Shown here: piece by piece, positions 46,721 through 57,706 of the stretch | Numbering within the stretch: the stretch's first letter is position 1 | How the letters are laid out: each line of letters starts with the position of its first letter | Source of the DNA: Dichetophora obliterata | Taxonomy: Eukaryota > Arthropoda > Insecta > Diptera > Sciomyzidae | Reading direction: 5' to 3' | Assembly: GCA_963920525.1 (NCBI GenBank) | Contig: OY986438.1 | Span: 132,499,920 to 132,563,919, forward strand | DNA length: 64,000 nucleotides | Notes under the pieces: generated by a model | Database searches by the model: none | What the model was told of the DNA's origin: nothing | What the model saw: the letters and a program-made list of their open reading frames with translations, nothing else | Made by a program: the position numbers and the translations under genes

Positions 46721-47284
46721 GAGAAAACTGAGAGAAAACTGGTCGATTGCCATCGAAGAGTCGTTTGTGTGGCTATTGATCCTAAATCATTCAATAACTG
46801 TATGTCCATTTTGAACACAATTGCCGACAGTAAGCAAACGAATGAAATTTCCAAATTTTAGTCTAATATGACGTAAGCCTTTTGAAATACAGCATTTTTA
46901 TTGATTTGTGTTCGGTAAAAGTTGGATATGGCAAAATTTCCTAAGCCATCTCGTACTTGAAACAAATAGACTGCCAAAATTTCAGCTCGAACGACCCAGT
47001 AGTTTTGGAGTCTATAGACATCACACAGACAGACGAACAGGATTACAGAGAGTGTTTTGCTTTTTATACATCCAGATTATACATACTATAAAGTTTGTAT
47101 TAAAACAATTTTAAATCCCTAAAATAAATAAAAAAATAAAAAACAGACTTAAAAGAAACATAAAAATACTTTTATATCACATTCTTCATACAAAATATGT
47201 GAAGAAATTTACGGGTACCCGGGTACGTTTATCAGGTGGGTACGCTTATCAGGTAAACAGTACGTTTTTCAGGGTGCATTGACA

Positions 47285-47791
47285 GCTCTTGAATTTTCTC
47301 TGTTTGTTGACGTACCCATTAAGCCAAAAATGAGCTTCGTCGCTTAAGACAATTTTTCGATTAAAAAGTGGATCTTCATCCAACTTTTCTAAGGCTCATT
47401 CCCCAAACAAACGACGTTTTAGTAGGTCACCCGACTTCATTTCTTGCACCAGATGTATTTTGTATGGTTACATAGCGAAGTCCTTACTTGAAATCTTCCA
47501 GGTGGTTGAATGACACAAGCCCAATTGTTGACAACGGCGAAAAATTGACATATCGCGATCTTTATTGACACTGGCCGATACAGCAGCAATATGCTCTTCG
47601 GTACACGCTCTCTGCATACAGATTGGTGGTTTATTGTCAAATAATGTGAAACTTGTGCGAAATGTAGTCACAATAGCTTGAATATCTAGCTGTTCGGTGG
47701 GTCGATGATGACGACTATAATATGGACGTAATCTGCGAAACTCATTTCTCACAGAGCACATATTTTGATAATAAAATTCAATGATTTGCAA
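47285..47791 (-). pseudogene. Tc1/mariner-type transposase fragment (DUF4817-like N-terminus)
   Basis: A 107-codon minus frame starts at 47791 with MQIIEFYYQNMCSVRNEFRR and continues through HRPTEQLDIQAIVTTFRTSF, PPICMQRACTEEHIAAVSASV, SIFRRCQQLGLCHSTTWKI. After a frameshift near 47468 it continues as NEALEKLDEDPLFNRKIV and LSDEAHFWLNGYVNKQ, which holds the first catalytic aspartate (SDEAHF). This is the helix-turn-helix plus start of the DDE domain found in insect Tc1/mariner-like transposases. The rest of the catalytic domain is missing; the reading stops close to the edge of the piggyBac relic, which may have replaced it. Confidence 0.82.
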
Positions 47792-48109
47792 GCTTTATTC
47801 GGTTTTTTAGTCTATTCATGGTGAAATGGCTAACCCTACTGAGCATTTTTGGCTTTGCCACATAATGAATAATGAGTGAGGTGTCAAAAAATTTTCACTG
47901 AAAACACAGATAGTAAAGAAATCACCCTTTTAATAGCGGAAAATTATTATACGAGAGAAATTTTATAAGTCAGTGGCTTTTTGAATAAAAGGTATATTTT
48001 TTAGACAAAAAGCTATTTATTTCTAAACATAGTCTCCTGTTACATCAATACATTTCGTACAGCATTTTACAATTTTTTATTTCTTCTGGAATTAGACTCA
48101 GTGATGACT

Positions 48110-49010
48110 AATGTGACCAACCGTACTGCTTTTGGCAGTACAGTACTGTTTCTTTGCTAGTTTTTTTGACCGTTTTTTTGCTACGTAGTATACGCATTTG
48201 TACTGCTTTTTACTTCTTGTAATATTTTGTACTACTCTGATAGCCTAACATTTATTTCAGAAGAATTAAGCTGTAAAACTTTTTGATCGAAATGGACAAA
48301 GCTATGAAAAGCTTGGAGACAAAAGAATGGTTCTACGGAATACCGCTGGGTGAAGATTTTCAACCATATGCCAATTGAAGTACTTCCATACTCTGAATTC
48401 ATATTTCATACCATAAATAAATTGAGTACGCTTTTTGTCTTCTCGGAACGTCAGTTCCAGTTGAGCATTTGTTTCCTGCTATAAATAAAGCATGGACATT
48501 TGAAAAGTCACAATTTCAAGTCAAAATTTTATTGGCTTTATTGAATTGCACAACTAGAGCATTTTAATTAAGTACAACTTAGAATTGCTAGCTTCGAAAA
48601 ATATGAATTAAAAAAGTCAAAATGGTGTAGAAAATGAGGAATCAGAATGTGAAGACAATGAATAAGTTTTTACATTTAAAAATATCTTAAATATTAATTC
48701 ATTATTGACCTATGAAGCAATTAATTAAAAAGGTTTATTTTGTCTATACAATTTTTTTATATATTTTTAAATAAAAATACTTGTCTGCGTATCATATACA
48801 TAGCTCTTATTTAATTAAATGGTTTGAAGCTATATTTTTGAAAACAAGTTTATTGAAATATCGCGTTTAATATAATTTAAGATTTTTAATCAATAAATTT
48901 CTGCATTAGTTTTTCTCTTATACCTATTTGATTTTCTTTTTTAGATTGTAATCCTTTTTTGTACTGATTTTTATTTGATGTACTTCCTTTGTACTGAATT
49001 TTAATTTTGA
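48110..49010 (+). mobile_element. hAT relic inside the mariner, CAGTAC subterminal motif
   Basis: The left part has GTACTG/CAGTAC five times within about 110 bp (48130-48230) and the right part has it again at about 48960-49000. In the middle, a plus frame reads FSERQ..., and in another frame GTSVPVEHLFPAINKAWTFE then KSQFQVKILLALLNCTTRAF, which corresponds to the hAT C-terminal block SAPVERVFS-INKxWT-EKS. Exact ends and target-site duplication could not be fixed; the right end seems eroded. Confidence 0.65.
48440..48590 (+). pseudogene. hAT transposase dimerisation-domain relic
   Basis: Reading from about 48446: TSVPVEHLFPAINKAWTFEK then SQFQVKILLALLNCTTRAFE. In hAT transposases the segment (S/T)xPxERxFSxxxxxxTxxR/K... 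is the conserved core of the C-terminal domain. The conserved arginine of PVER is H here and FS is FP. Upstream, WVKIFNHMPIEVLPYSEFI in a neighbouring frame may be the preceding helix. Frameshifts separate them. Confidence 0.7.
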
Positions 49011-49014
49011 AATC

Positions 49015-49902
49015 AGGCTTAATATTTCTTTTTGCTCTGAAAATGTTGATTACATTATTGATGACCTCTTCGTTCAACCCATATCTCTCACCGCCTAACC
49101 AGGTTTGGTAATAATCGCAGGATGCTAAATCTGGAAAATATGGTGGATGGGGTAGCAGTTCGTAGCCCAATTTATAGATTTTTGCCATGGCGACTACAGA
49201 CGTGTACGCCGGTGCGTTGTCTTGGAGGTAAAAAACTTTTTGCTTCGCCAAATGCGGGCATTTTTGCTTCAAATCAATGTGAAATCTGTCCAAAAACTGG
49301 ATTTAATATTCGCCAGTAATTTTTGTAAACTTTTCAAGGTAATTGCCACCATGACGTCGTTGGCCGACAAACTCAGCTTGGCCTTCTTTGGTATACGTGT
49401 AGCTGAAGAAGTCAACTGCTTTGACTGTTCCTTCGTCTCTGATGTGTTGCGATGTATCTTTGTTTCGTCTATGGTTTTGAAACATCGCAAAAACTCCTTC
49501 GGAATTCGGTTGAACATTGCCAAACACTCCTTTGAAGTGGTCACATGGCTTCCCTTTTTTTTAATGTGAGAAATCACGGCACTATCATCTATATAGCTTT
49601 TACCTGCTTAATTGAGATGACTATAGCCTCAGCCCACCTAATGCACATTCATTCTATAGTATTTCAATATCATTCCATTGTTTTATCGACGATTTCTGGC
49701 GTGACGACTTTTTTTGTGTGTCCTGAACGTTCAGCGCCACTTGTGCGAGTACAGCAAAATTCAGTAAACCACTTTTTAGCCATTGAAATTGATGGTTCAT
49801 GAAATTGATGGAGCATTTATCAAGTCTTTTATTGGTTTCGGTAATGTATTTCTTACGCCAAAAATATTGCTTTATGTGTACACGAAATTCACTTCTTTTC
49901 AT
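49015..49902 (-). pseudogene. mariner transposase relic, N-terminal and catalytic parts
   Basis: From 49902: MKRSEFRVHIKQYFWRKKYI matches the mariner helix-turn-helix start. The next block is decayed. Around 49577-49270 two overlapping frames give CFKTIDETKIHRNTSETKEQ (first catalytic D) and EGQAEFVGQRRHGG. From 49293: RFHIDLKQKCPHLAKQKVFY, then LQDNAPAYTSVVAMAKIYKL (second D), LLPHPPYFPDLASCDYY (third D, spacing typical of DD34D) and WLGGERYGLNEEVI. All three aspartates can be seen but in different frames, so the protein cannot be made. Similar to the mariner family proper rather than Tc1. Confidence 0.9.
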
Positions 49903-49965
49903 ATTCGTCGAAATTCACTAGTTTGCCTGCTTTCAATGGCTGCACTGTCAAAAATCTTGGGCTAA

Positions 49966-50500
49966 AGTATATAGCATTGTGTATTGATTTTATACCCATA
50001 AAAAACTGAATTAATATTTAATCGAAGTCAAATATTAAATTGAGCTTTATTCCCTCATAGGACCCTAATTCTGTGGGTTTCGAACACACTACATTTTGGT
50101 TATAAGCTCAGCAAAAAAAGTGCCTCCAAAAGAAAGTAAAGTGGAAAGGAAAGTCTTGAATTCCATCCCTTCTACTTTCATACCCAGAAGGCATTCTTTT
50201 AACATATGCTTGTCATTGGGAGGAATGCTGTCCTTAGCCTTCTCTAGAACTGCTTGCAGAATTTTTTCAATGGAAGATTTCTTTAAGCCCTTAAATGAAA
50301 GGATTCTAGTAGATGTTTTTGAGGAGAACTTTAAGAAGGCATTTCGTTGAATGAAATGGTATTAGTGCGGAAAATATATCTTTTCCCGATTTTCACGGCA
50401 TTTTGTTGTTTGAAGTAGGAAGTGGTTGCGTTTTGTTGGGGGTTTGAAAAATCTCACGAAAAATATCTATAACATATACATATTATAATATTTATAATTT
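49966..50500. other. Non-coding DNA
   Basis: No recognised gene. The 84-codon plus frame at 50096-50350 shows no family resemblance I can name. Words such as AGAAGGCATT at 50196 and 50333 recur in similar form at 51245-51365 across the next element, so that element probably inserted into an older repeat. Confidence 0.4.
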
Positions 50501-51225
50501 ATATACCCCCACGTTTAAAAAACGTAATGGGGGTATATTAATTTTGTAACTCCGCTTGTAACGCCGATAAGGAGGCGTGGCCGGTATAGAAAAGTATATA
50601 TATTCCTGATCAGCATCACCTCCATGTCGATTTAGCCATGTCCGTCTGTCCGTCTGTGTCCACGATAGCAGCCGTAATTTTTGGGCTATCATAACGAAAT
50701 TCAAAATATAAGTTTTTTATACAAAGTGGAGGTCAAGTTTGAATCTGAGCAAAATCGGATGAAAACCACGCCTACCTCCCATACAAAGTGACTTAATCAA
50801 AACGGGAAAATCTCTTTAAATTCCACAAAAATAAATTTAATGACTTTAAATTTCGCACAGTGTCTTAAATATTTAATATATATTTTGAGTATTAAATTTG
50901 TAAAAATCAGATTAAAACCACACCTACCTCCCATACAAAGTGACTTAATCAAAACGGGAAAATCTCTTTAAATTCCACAAAAATCAATTTAATGACTTCA
51001 AATTTCGCACAGTGTCGTAAATATTGAATATTTATTTTGAGTATTAAATTTGTAAAAATTGGATGAAAACCACGCCTACCTCCCATAAAAATTGACTTAA
51101 CTAAAACGGGAAAATATCTTTAAATATATTTAACAGTTTGCTTAACACTTTATATATACTCTAATTCGGCCGTGGGGGTATTTTAACTTCGGCCCAGTCG
51201 AAGATAATTCCTTACTAGTTTTTTA
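50501..51225. mobile_element. Dipteran dispersed element with 152-bp tandem units
   Basis: The left end is a hairpin (ATACCCCCACGTTT...AACGTAATGGGGGTAT, 50503-50537). At 50637-50660 is the CATGTCCGTCTGTCCGTCTG signature that is widespread in fly dispersed repeats. A unit starting GAAAACCACGCCTACCTCCC begins at 50761, 50913 and 51065, an exact 152-bp period, for about 2.4 copies. The right end has GTGGGGGTATTTTAACTTCG-GC near 51170 and ends around ACTAGTTTT. No coding capacity. The family name is not certain to me. Confidence 0.75.
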
Positions 51226-52006
51226 CTTTAATTGAATTTAAATGCTATTTGAATGTCTTCGAGAAGTGGTTAATGAGAATGCTTCTTGAAAACGCTTTTT
51301 GATGAGGCTTACAAGAAGAACAATTAGATCTATAGAATGTCTTCTGGAAGCAGTGTTCTTAAGAATGCATGTCACATTTGTATTCAAAATTTTGGTCGGA
51401 GTTTATATCTCTAACAACTGCAACTGCTAACAAAAATTATAAACATACATAATAACCGAAGCAATCCAAACGCTGCTTTCTGAGCGTATTCCAACATGTA
51501 TTTAATATTATTATAAATGTTATTGAATTAATTTTTAATTCTTTAATGAGTTAAAATTCCAATAGAATAAGTATTAAACAAGTATTTTATTAAAAATTAG
51601 TTCAATAATTTTGATTTTGTGTCAAAATTAAATGACGCAACTTGCTCAAAATTTGACCGTAGTACATTAACAGATGGTAATTAACAGGACCAGTGTTGCC
51701 CAATGTTAAATTAGTACGAGCGAAATTAGTTTAACATATCAATGATTTTCATCAAAAAGTTACTAATTTATAAAAAAATAGTAACTATTTTTTACTAGTA
51801 AGTAAAGTCTTAGTTTGAAATAACAACGATAAATCCGCTATTAAAGTTTTTAAAAGTTTTTTTTTGATTGCAACGAAAATAGCTTTCTAAGTTTTGATCA
51901 TAACATAGAAATAGAACCGATACAAGGAAGCAAGAATAATAAAAATGAAAGTTGAAAACGCAGCAGCATGTGCATCGATAAACGCATCTGTATCGGAATA
52001 AGTATG
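51226..52006. other. Non-coding DNA
   Basis: No gene is seen. CAGTGTTGCCCAATG at 51691 resembles a hAT-type terminus and is followed by TTAGTA/TACTAA motifs (51705-51805), but I could not find its partner end. Confidence 0.4.
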
Positions 52007-52441
52007 CACCCAAAAAAAAGCTTCGTACTATGTACAAAACAATTATTATATTCTACAAAGCTGTTTGTTCTTTTCAGCCTACGAACATCGTGGTGAATAA
52101 TACAAATGACCGTTTGTACATTGTACAAAGAAATATTTGTATATTTTACAAACGCATTCGTTTTATCTACAAAGATACGAACAAATATACGAACGCTGCT
52201 GCCACCGCTTTGTATATTATCAAACAATGTTTGTTCAGTTCACAAATTTATACATTATAGATTTTTACAAACTAGCGTTTGTAAAATGTACAAAGTTACG
52301 AATTCAAAAATTTTTTTTCATGTGGCCAACACTACAAACGTTTGTACTATGTACAAAAAATTTGTACATTCTACGAATAGCCTCTGTTTGTATTTCTACA
52401 AAGATTTTATTCGTACTTTTATCCTAAATATTTTTTGGGTG
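52007..52441. mobile_element. MITE-like element packed with TTTGTA/TACAAA half-sites
   Basis: Inverted ends CACCCAAAAAA (52007) and TTTTTTGGGTG (to 52441) bound 435 bp. Within it I count about 18 TACAAA or TTTGTA hexamers and about 7 TACGAA or TTCGTA variants, roughly one per 17 bp, in both orientations and often as facing pairs such as TTTGTACATTGTACAAA. Overlapping open frames on plus come from this repetition and are not genes. No clear target-site duplication. Confidence 0.6.
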
Positions 52442-53819
52442 TGGGTATATGTTTTTGGATCGGAAAAGTTATATTTTATATGATAATTATGTATATTTCA
52501 GAATTCAGTAAAGATTTTTAAAAAAGAGCGATCTATGGTATCGGTATATAAACTGGAATTCGTTGATCACTAAGCCGGTATAAATATATTTATACATAGA
52601 AGCTTCAGAAATGTTACTTTTCAAAGTGTTGATAAAGCTGTTGGTAGAACTGGAAACTTTAAACTTAAGTTCTTAAAAAGCATGCAATGAATATTGATCG
52701 GGCTTAGAAAGTTTGTTTATCTAGCTTCTTTAGAACTTGTCGCAAACATAAGAGAAGCTAGTCTGTTTGGTGGGGAAAAAATTTTTTTATATAATGCCAT
52801 TAAAAATAAATATTAATTTCACAGTAAGAACATTTGCATGACTTCGTAACTGCGCAGTCATTTTATTTTTATAGCTTAAGCTGATGCGAGTTTATGTTGC
52901 CAATTATAAAATATGTATATAATTTAAGTTCTTAGTTTAACAAAGCCGACTTATATATCATAAATTTCGTACTGTCGAGCATAATTTAAGAAATTGTTGG
53001 TTAAAACTTTTATTGTAATAGTGAGTACAAAAACAACAACGTGTTGTCTAAACTTAGTTAAGGGCGTTCTTGTTTTATTATGGCTGTTTTGTCTTGTGTT
53101 GTTATAAAAGATTTGCTCCTGCACAACAAGTACTTTTTGCTGTATTACAGTGCTTTGTTGTTGTTACTGTTTCTATTGTTGTTAAACAGTAGTACTTGTT
53201 TCAAAGTTTAAGCTCGCAGCTAAATAACCACAATAAGTGTTCAGACTTTTGGCTTAAGTTTATTTATTTAGACAGTTAAATGCAGAAAGACATACCTACA
53301 TTCATAAAAGCTAACATAACTACTATAAGAAAGAAAGACAGTGTTTAACAGATGTATAGGAAGGACCACAAAGCGGCAATAAGAAACTTTTTGCTAAAGA
53401 CTTTCATAAGAGTTCAGTTTTAGTTGGCAGATTAATTAAAACTGAAGATAATGTTCAAAGCATGTTTGCAAGTCATATTATTGCCAACTCAAATGTTAGT
53501 ATGAAATTGCGGTCTTAACCATATATAATCACAGTTTTACTAATAAGATTACTAAACCCTTAGAAATTTTTCAAAAAACAATAAAAAATCCGTCCTAAAC
53601 TATGGCTAAACTTATTTTAAATACATTTTTTTTAATGACACAATTTGTTCAAATACTTAAAATTGAAAGCTAATAGATGTTTCAGACGTTAGATAAGTTC
53701 TGCTTTGATTATAAAAATTGCGAGACAAAGTATTTTACAAGATATTGAAATAGAAGTATCTTTCACCAAAGCAAACCGTGATATGTCTCAAATAAATTTT
53801 CACTACTAAGCAAATTATA
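52442..53819. other. Non-coding DNA with a unique-looking island
   Basis: No gene is supported. About 52900-53260 has TTGTTGTTGTTACTG-type words and more balanced composition, like the other unique islands. The rest is AT-rich without recognisable repeats. Confidence 0.45.
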
Positions 53820-54509
53820 AACTGCATTCCTGTGGTCGTTGATCTAGTCGCGGCTCAATTTTATTGTCAAAGCAAATACACAAATTAGAACCAGCTCTTT
53901 TTCTAGCTCTATTTCTGATTTTAAAGTTCTGCCAAGTTTAAAACATTTTTTATCAAAACTAACATGGTTGAAAAGTCTTAATAAGTATACATTTTTGTAT
54001 TTTGACATTTTATCAGAATTGTTACTGGCCGCACTCAGCAGAATCAACAGTTGGCCAATGTTTTATAAAAATTCACTGAATGGCACAATTATGGGAGCGA
54101 TCACAAAAACTGATCAAGTAGTGGACGCCATGTAATCAAGCGAAAAAATCCTATGCTACATGAACACAACTGTTGAGTGTTTGACTGTCAGATGATTCTA
54201 CTGACGCTGTTAAATTAATAAACACAGATAGAACGCAGAAAATTTGAGTGAGAAACCTATTTAAATAATTATAATAATTAAACTAAATAACATACAACTT
54301 TTCTGATGCTTAGAGTAGCAATACATTCAGAGAAAAATATCGCTCACTGAGGTATTGCTACCATAACAGTTCACAACATCAGACTCCGCTGAATTTGGCC
54401 AATGTTATGCCAACAGCTGTTTCAAGACAGTGGTGTCAAATTGTTAATAAAGTTGAACTAAATTTGTTCCACAGAGATTTGAGCTGTTCTAGTGCCACGG
54501 GAATGCAGC
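53820..54509. mobile_element. Inverted-repeat element, family A, copy 1 (690 bp)
   Basis: It begins CTGCATTCCTGTGGTCGTTGATC and ends CTAGTGCCACGGGAATGCAGC, so the termini are inverted copies of about 14 bp. Its left part, reverse complemented, matches 57540-57706 and its right part, reverse complemented, matches 57366-57475. The right terminus has been used as the target of the large hAT-like insertion at 54510. GGCCAATG-type words (54037, 54399) recur at 60120 and 60225. No coding region. Confidence 0.65.
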
Positions 54510-54893
54510 CAACGCCGTAGATATGGGGGGATTCAGGGGGTTCAAACCCCTCCACCCTAAGCAATTAAACATTTTTTTATATACTAAATAAAAGCACAGA
54601 TATTTCAAATTATTAAATTAGCATAACATGAAGATAAATTGAAAATTGTTCAATGTACATGCTAAGTTTGTTAAGCAGACATTAAGTTAAATGTATTGTT
54701 GCTTTCGTACTAGCGTTTGCAGATCGTATACATATAAATTGAATAAAATTATTCTAAGTCAGTCTATGAAATTCAAATGATGATAAGCAATGCTTTATTG
54801 TTCGTTAAATTACACTGTAGGTAAATTTTCAACTTTTGAAAAGACACAAAAAAAAAAAAAAAACGCTGAGACACGTGAACTTAATTTTCGGTC

Positions 54894-55365
54894 GTAGAAT
54901 TTAGTGGCATATTCAGTTTTTCGAAATCAGATCAAATTCTCGAGATATACAGATTTTTGTTATTTGACCATCATTTGACCTATATTTAAAAATTTTTTAT
55001 AGTATTATAACAATTGCTTGTTATTTTTTTTTCGAAAATACCTCCAACGTGAAAATCAAGTTAGCTTTGTGTAATCTATGATTTGTCAAAGGTTACGCAA
55101 TTTGCATTTCTCTCCATTTTGACCAAATTTGAATGTCAAACGCAAAATCTTAAAAAAAATCTTAAATTTTTTTTATTCAAATAAGTATTTTTTTAAGTAG
55201 ATTAAATTCTGAAAGTTTGAACAAAATCGGAGGTTGTCAAAATTTTTGTTCTCCAAAAATAAGGAAAATATAACTAAAAATGGGTCTAACAGTGATTAAA
55301 TTTCAATCCCAAATATCTCGAGATTAATCTAATTGGGAAAAACTGAGTATGTCACTAAATTCTAT
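54894..55365. repeat. Inverted repeat, arms about 55 bp
   Basis: GTAGAATTTAGTGGCATATTCAG...CTCGAGATAT (54894-54948) is matched in reverse complement by ATATCTCGAGATT...CTGAGTATGTCACTAAATTCTAT (55312-55364), about 80 percent identity. The 360-bp loop has no coding content. Probably a MITE; target-site duplication not seen. Confidence 0.7.
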
Positions 55366-57365
55366 AAAAAAAAAATAAGGCTTACATTCTCATCATCTTC
55401 GTTATTAAATGAACGTAAAAGTGAATTTCATATGTACATTTGTCAGTTTCACGATTTTTTTAAGCTGTGTGTGAGTATCACAAAGTGGTTTTAAAAACAT
55501 GATCTTCTAAAATTCTAGCGGTTACACTTCATCTCAAGCACACCAATTAATGTATGCGAGTCCAGAATTTTTCGTTGCAATTTATTTAATACATAAAATA
55601 TATTAACCCTATACCGCGCCGTATTGCAGTTCTGCAACATTTAGGAATTGCTCTAGAAAAATAACTCAAAGAAAAAAAAATTAAGTCGGAATTCTTATAA
55701 ATGACTCATAAACATTCTAAAAAACTCTAGCTTTTCAATTAGAGAGTAAATCAATCAGCAGTTATTTTTTATTTTTAGTTGCAACAGCGTAATTTTGAAT
55801 TTGGCAGCAGTTTATGTTTTGCAATATTTTTAATATATTTGTGAGTGACTAAAACTGTTATAAAAAGTGTTATTAATTAAAATAAAAGTTTAAGAGCTTT
55901 TTGGTGAGTTATTAAAATACACTTATCATGAATTTCTATATTAAAAGCAATGTTATATTTCCTGGAATATATTAATTAATAAATTATTAATTTTAAAACA
56001 AAAGTGGTTTTTCTTTATTTTTAAGACAGTTTGATAGATTTTTAGGTAAAAAATTTAAATTGACATTATTGCGAGATAAAGAGTTAATTTCCGTCAGCTT
56101 TGACTATACTGTTGTAAAAAATCGATATAGATCTAATAGAATGATATTATGGCTTAGCGCTAATTAATATTCATAAGTATATCTCTATGAACGAGGAAAC
56201 TGTCATTTATAAATTGGCTTTGCGTTCCAAAAAAATTAATGAACTAACTATTTATGTAAGTATCTGCAACTAAGTATATTAAAGCGCCTAATGCTCCATA
56301 GAAAAGAAAAAAGTTGATGAAGTCTTTCCTTCAAAATAAAACTGGGCTTATGTTATGATGATTCCCCAAGTATTTCGACTCTACAGTCGGACCAGCCATC
56401 CATGAGCTGGAATGGTTTGAAATAACCTCTAAAAATAGATGTTTGTGTAAAAACATTTACTGGCGTAATAGTTTAAAAAAACAACTATCACAAATTATAG
56501 GCCGGAACAATCTCTTCCAATCTGCTTCAAAAATTATTTGATATTTTTTATTTTATTTCCATACAAAAACTTTAAAAATTTAAATAGCTTCATAACCTTT
56601 TTTAATTTCTTACAATATCTTTTCAGTAGGTGTTTATTTTATAATTAATATTTTAATTTTAATTTGTTTCAGTTTAAGTGATTCTGGCCAGCAATTCGGA
56701 CCAGTAAGGATATCATAAGAAATAATGAAGTTTTTTGAACTTTAGTGAAAAAAACTTAAAAGAAAAATCATAAAAGTGTACGAAAAACATCATTATTTTT
56801 AATTCGAATTCAAAAATTTAAAATTTTTTGATGCAGATTGGGACAACTTTTTCAACAATATTATTTCAGATCATTTCACTTCTTCTAACTAACACACCAG
56901 CCAATATTTTTACAAAAAACTCGATTTTTAGAGGTTATTTCAAAACATTGCAGCTCAAGGATGGCTATCGCTAAAGTTGAAATATTTGGTGAATCATCAC
57001 AACATAAGTTAAGGATTATTTTGTGGAACAGCCCAGAAAAACTTTTTTCACGAGGCGCCTTAATGCATATATCACGCATTCCGTGTTGCGTACGGTGCAG
57101 CACTTTAACGTATATTTTGGTGCATTTTAATGACAAAATGAATTTAACTTTTTGAAGTGAAAACTTCTTTAGGCAAGTTGAACGATTTTGGTAGAGGGTA
57201 AATCTTTGGTTTGCGTCATTGTCTTTTTCCGAGTAACTCTCGTCATCAATACAGACAGCAAAGATAAGATAGGAAACTTAGAAAACATAAGCAAGCAACC
57301 ATCAATAAGTTCCTCTGCTGACGCATCGTTCTTTCCGCTCCCTTTACTCCGCTGCGAAACATTAG
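55366..57365. other. Non-coding interior of the large hAT-like element
   Basis: No gene. TTAACCCTATACCGCGCCG at 55603 followed by a TTGCAGTTCTGCAA palindrome looks like a piggyBac-type end, but no partner was found. 57259-57290 belongs to the dispersed family also seen at 17231 and 19471. Confidence 0.4.
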
Positions 57366-57706
57366 CTGCATTCCCGTGGCACTAGATCAGATCAAATCTC
57401 AGTAAAACAACGTTAGTTCAACTTTATATCAATTTGTCATCACAGTCTTGAAACAGCTGTTTTAAGAACAATAACAAAAGAAAACAACAATACCAAAACG
57501 CCCATTGAGCGGTGAAACGTTAAAATGGGAAAATGAATAGTTATTTAGATTTGTCAACTATGTTCGTTTTGATAAAAAACGCTTGAAACTTGGCAGCATT
57601 TTAAGATCAGAAATAGAGCTAGAAATCGAGCTGGTTCTAGTTTTTGTTTTTGTTTTGTGAATAAAACAAAACCGCGCTTTAGATCAACGACCACGGGAAT
57701 GCAGCT
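57366..57706. mobile_element. Inverted-repeat element, family A, copy 2 (341 bp)
   Basis: It begins AGCTGCATTCCCGTGGCACTAG and ends GACCACGGGAATGCAGCT; terminal inverted similarity about 15 bp. It matches copy 1 (53820-54509) in the reverse orientation but lacks the middle portion, so one is an internal deletion derivative of the other. The element supplies an uninterrupted relative of the site into which the large hAT-like element inserted. Confidence 0.65.

Larger units (their letters stand above)
45104..47274 (+). mobile_element. piggyBac element relic (2.2 kb)
   Basis: TTAA (45100-45103) precedes CCCTAAACGTCCTGATAA; the right end, reverse complemented, reads CCCTGAAAAACGTACTG then CCTGATAAGCGTACC. 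Both ends repeat CCTGATA and contain a GGTACCCGG segment (about 45150 and 47212). The right target is TGCA rather than TTAA, presumably mutated. Between the ends, plus-strand frames encode the C-terminal half of a piggyBac transposase. The left third instead holds tRNA-like sequences. The element is dead. Confidence 0.75.
47990..49960 (-). mobile_element. mariner element, dead, split by a hAT relic
   Basis: Minus-strand mariner coding relics occur in two blocks: N-terminus to past the third catalytic aspartate at 49902-49015, and the C-terminal tail (KCIDVTGDYV) at about 48015-48095. Between them, 48110-49010 carries hAT sequence with CAGTAC/GTACTG motifs. The terminal inverted repeats of the mariner were not identified. 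The nesting order is therefore mariner first, hAT second. Confidence 0.82.

Noticed and set aside
50096..50350. 84-codon plus frame as a coding exon
   Set aside because: No recognisable domain, no splice context, and it is flanked by repeat-like words; left as unassigned.
51691..52330. A hAT element starting CAGTGTTGCCCAATG and ending near GGCCAACACT
   Set aside because: The proposed right end lies inside another bounded element and the flanking 8-mers do not match.
52106..52483. 125-codon frame and overlapping frames on plus
   Set aside because: They arise from the repeated TTTGTA/TACAAA words; all frames are open for the same reason.
55603..56100. A second piggyBac element starting TTAACCCTATACC
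   Set aside because: No inverted partner with TTAA could be found downstream.
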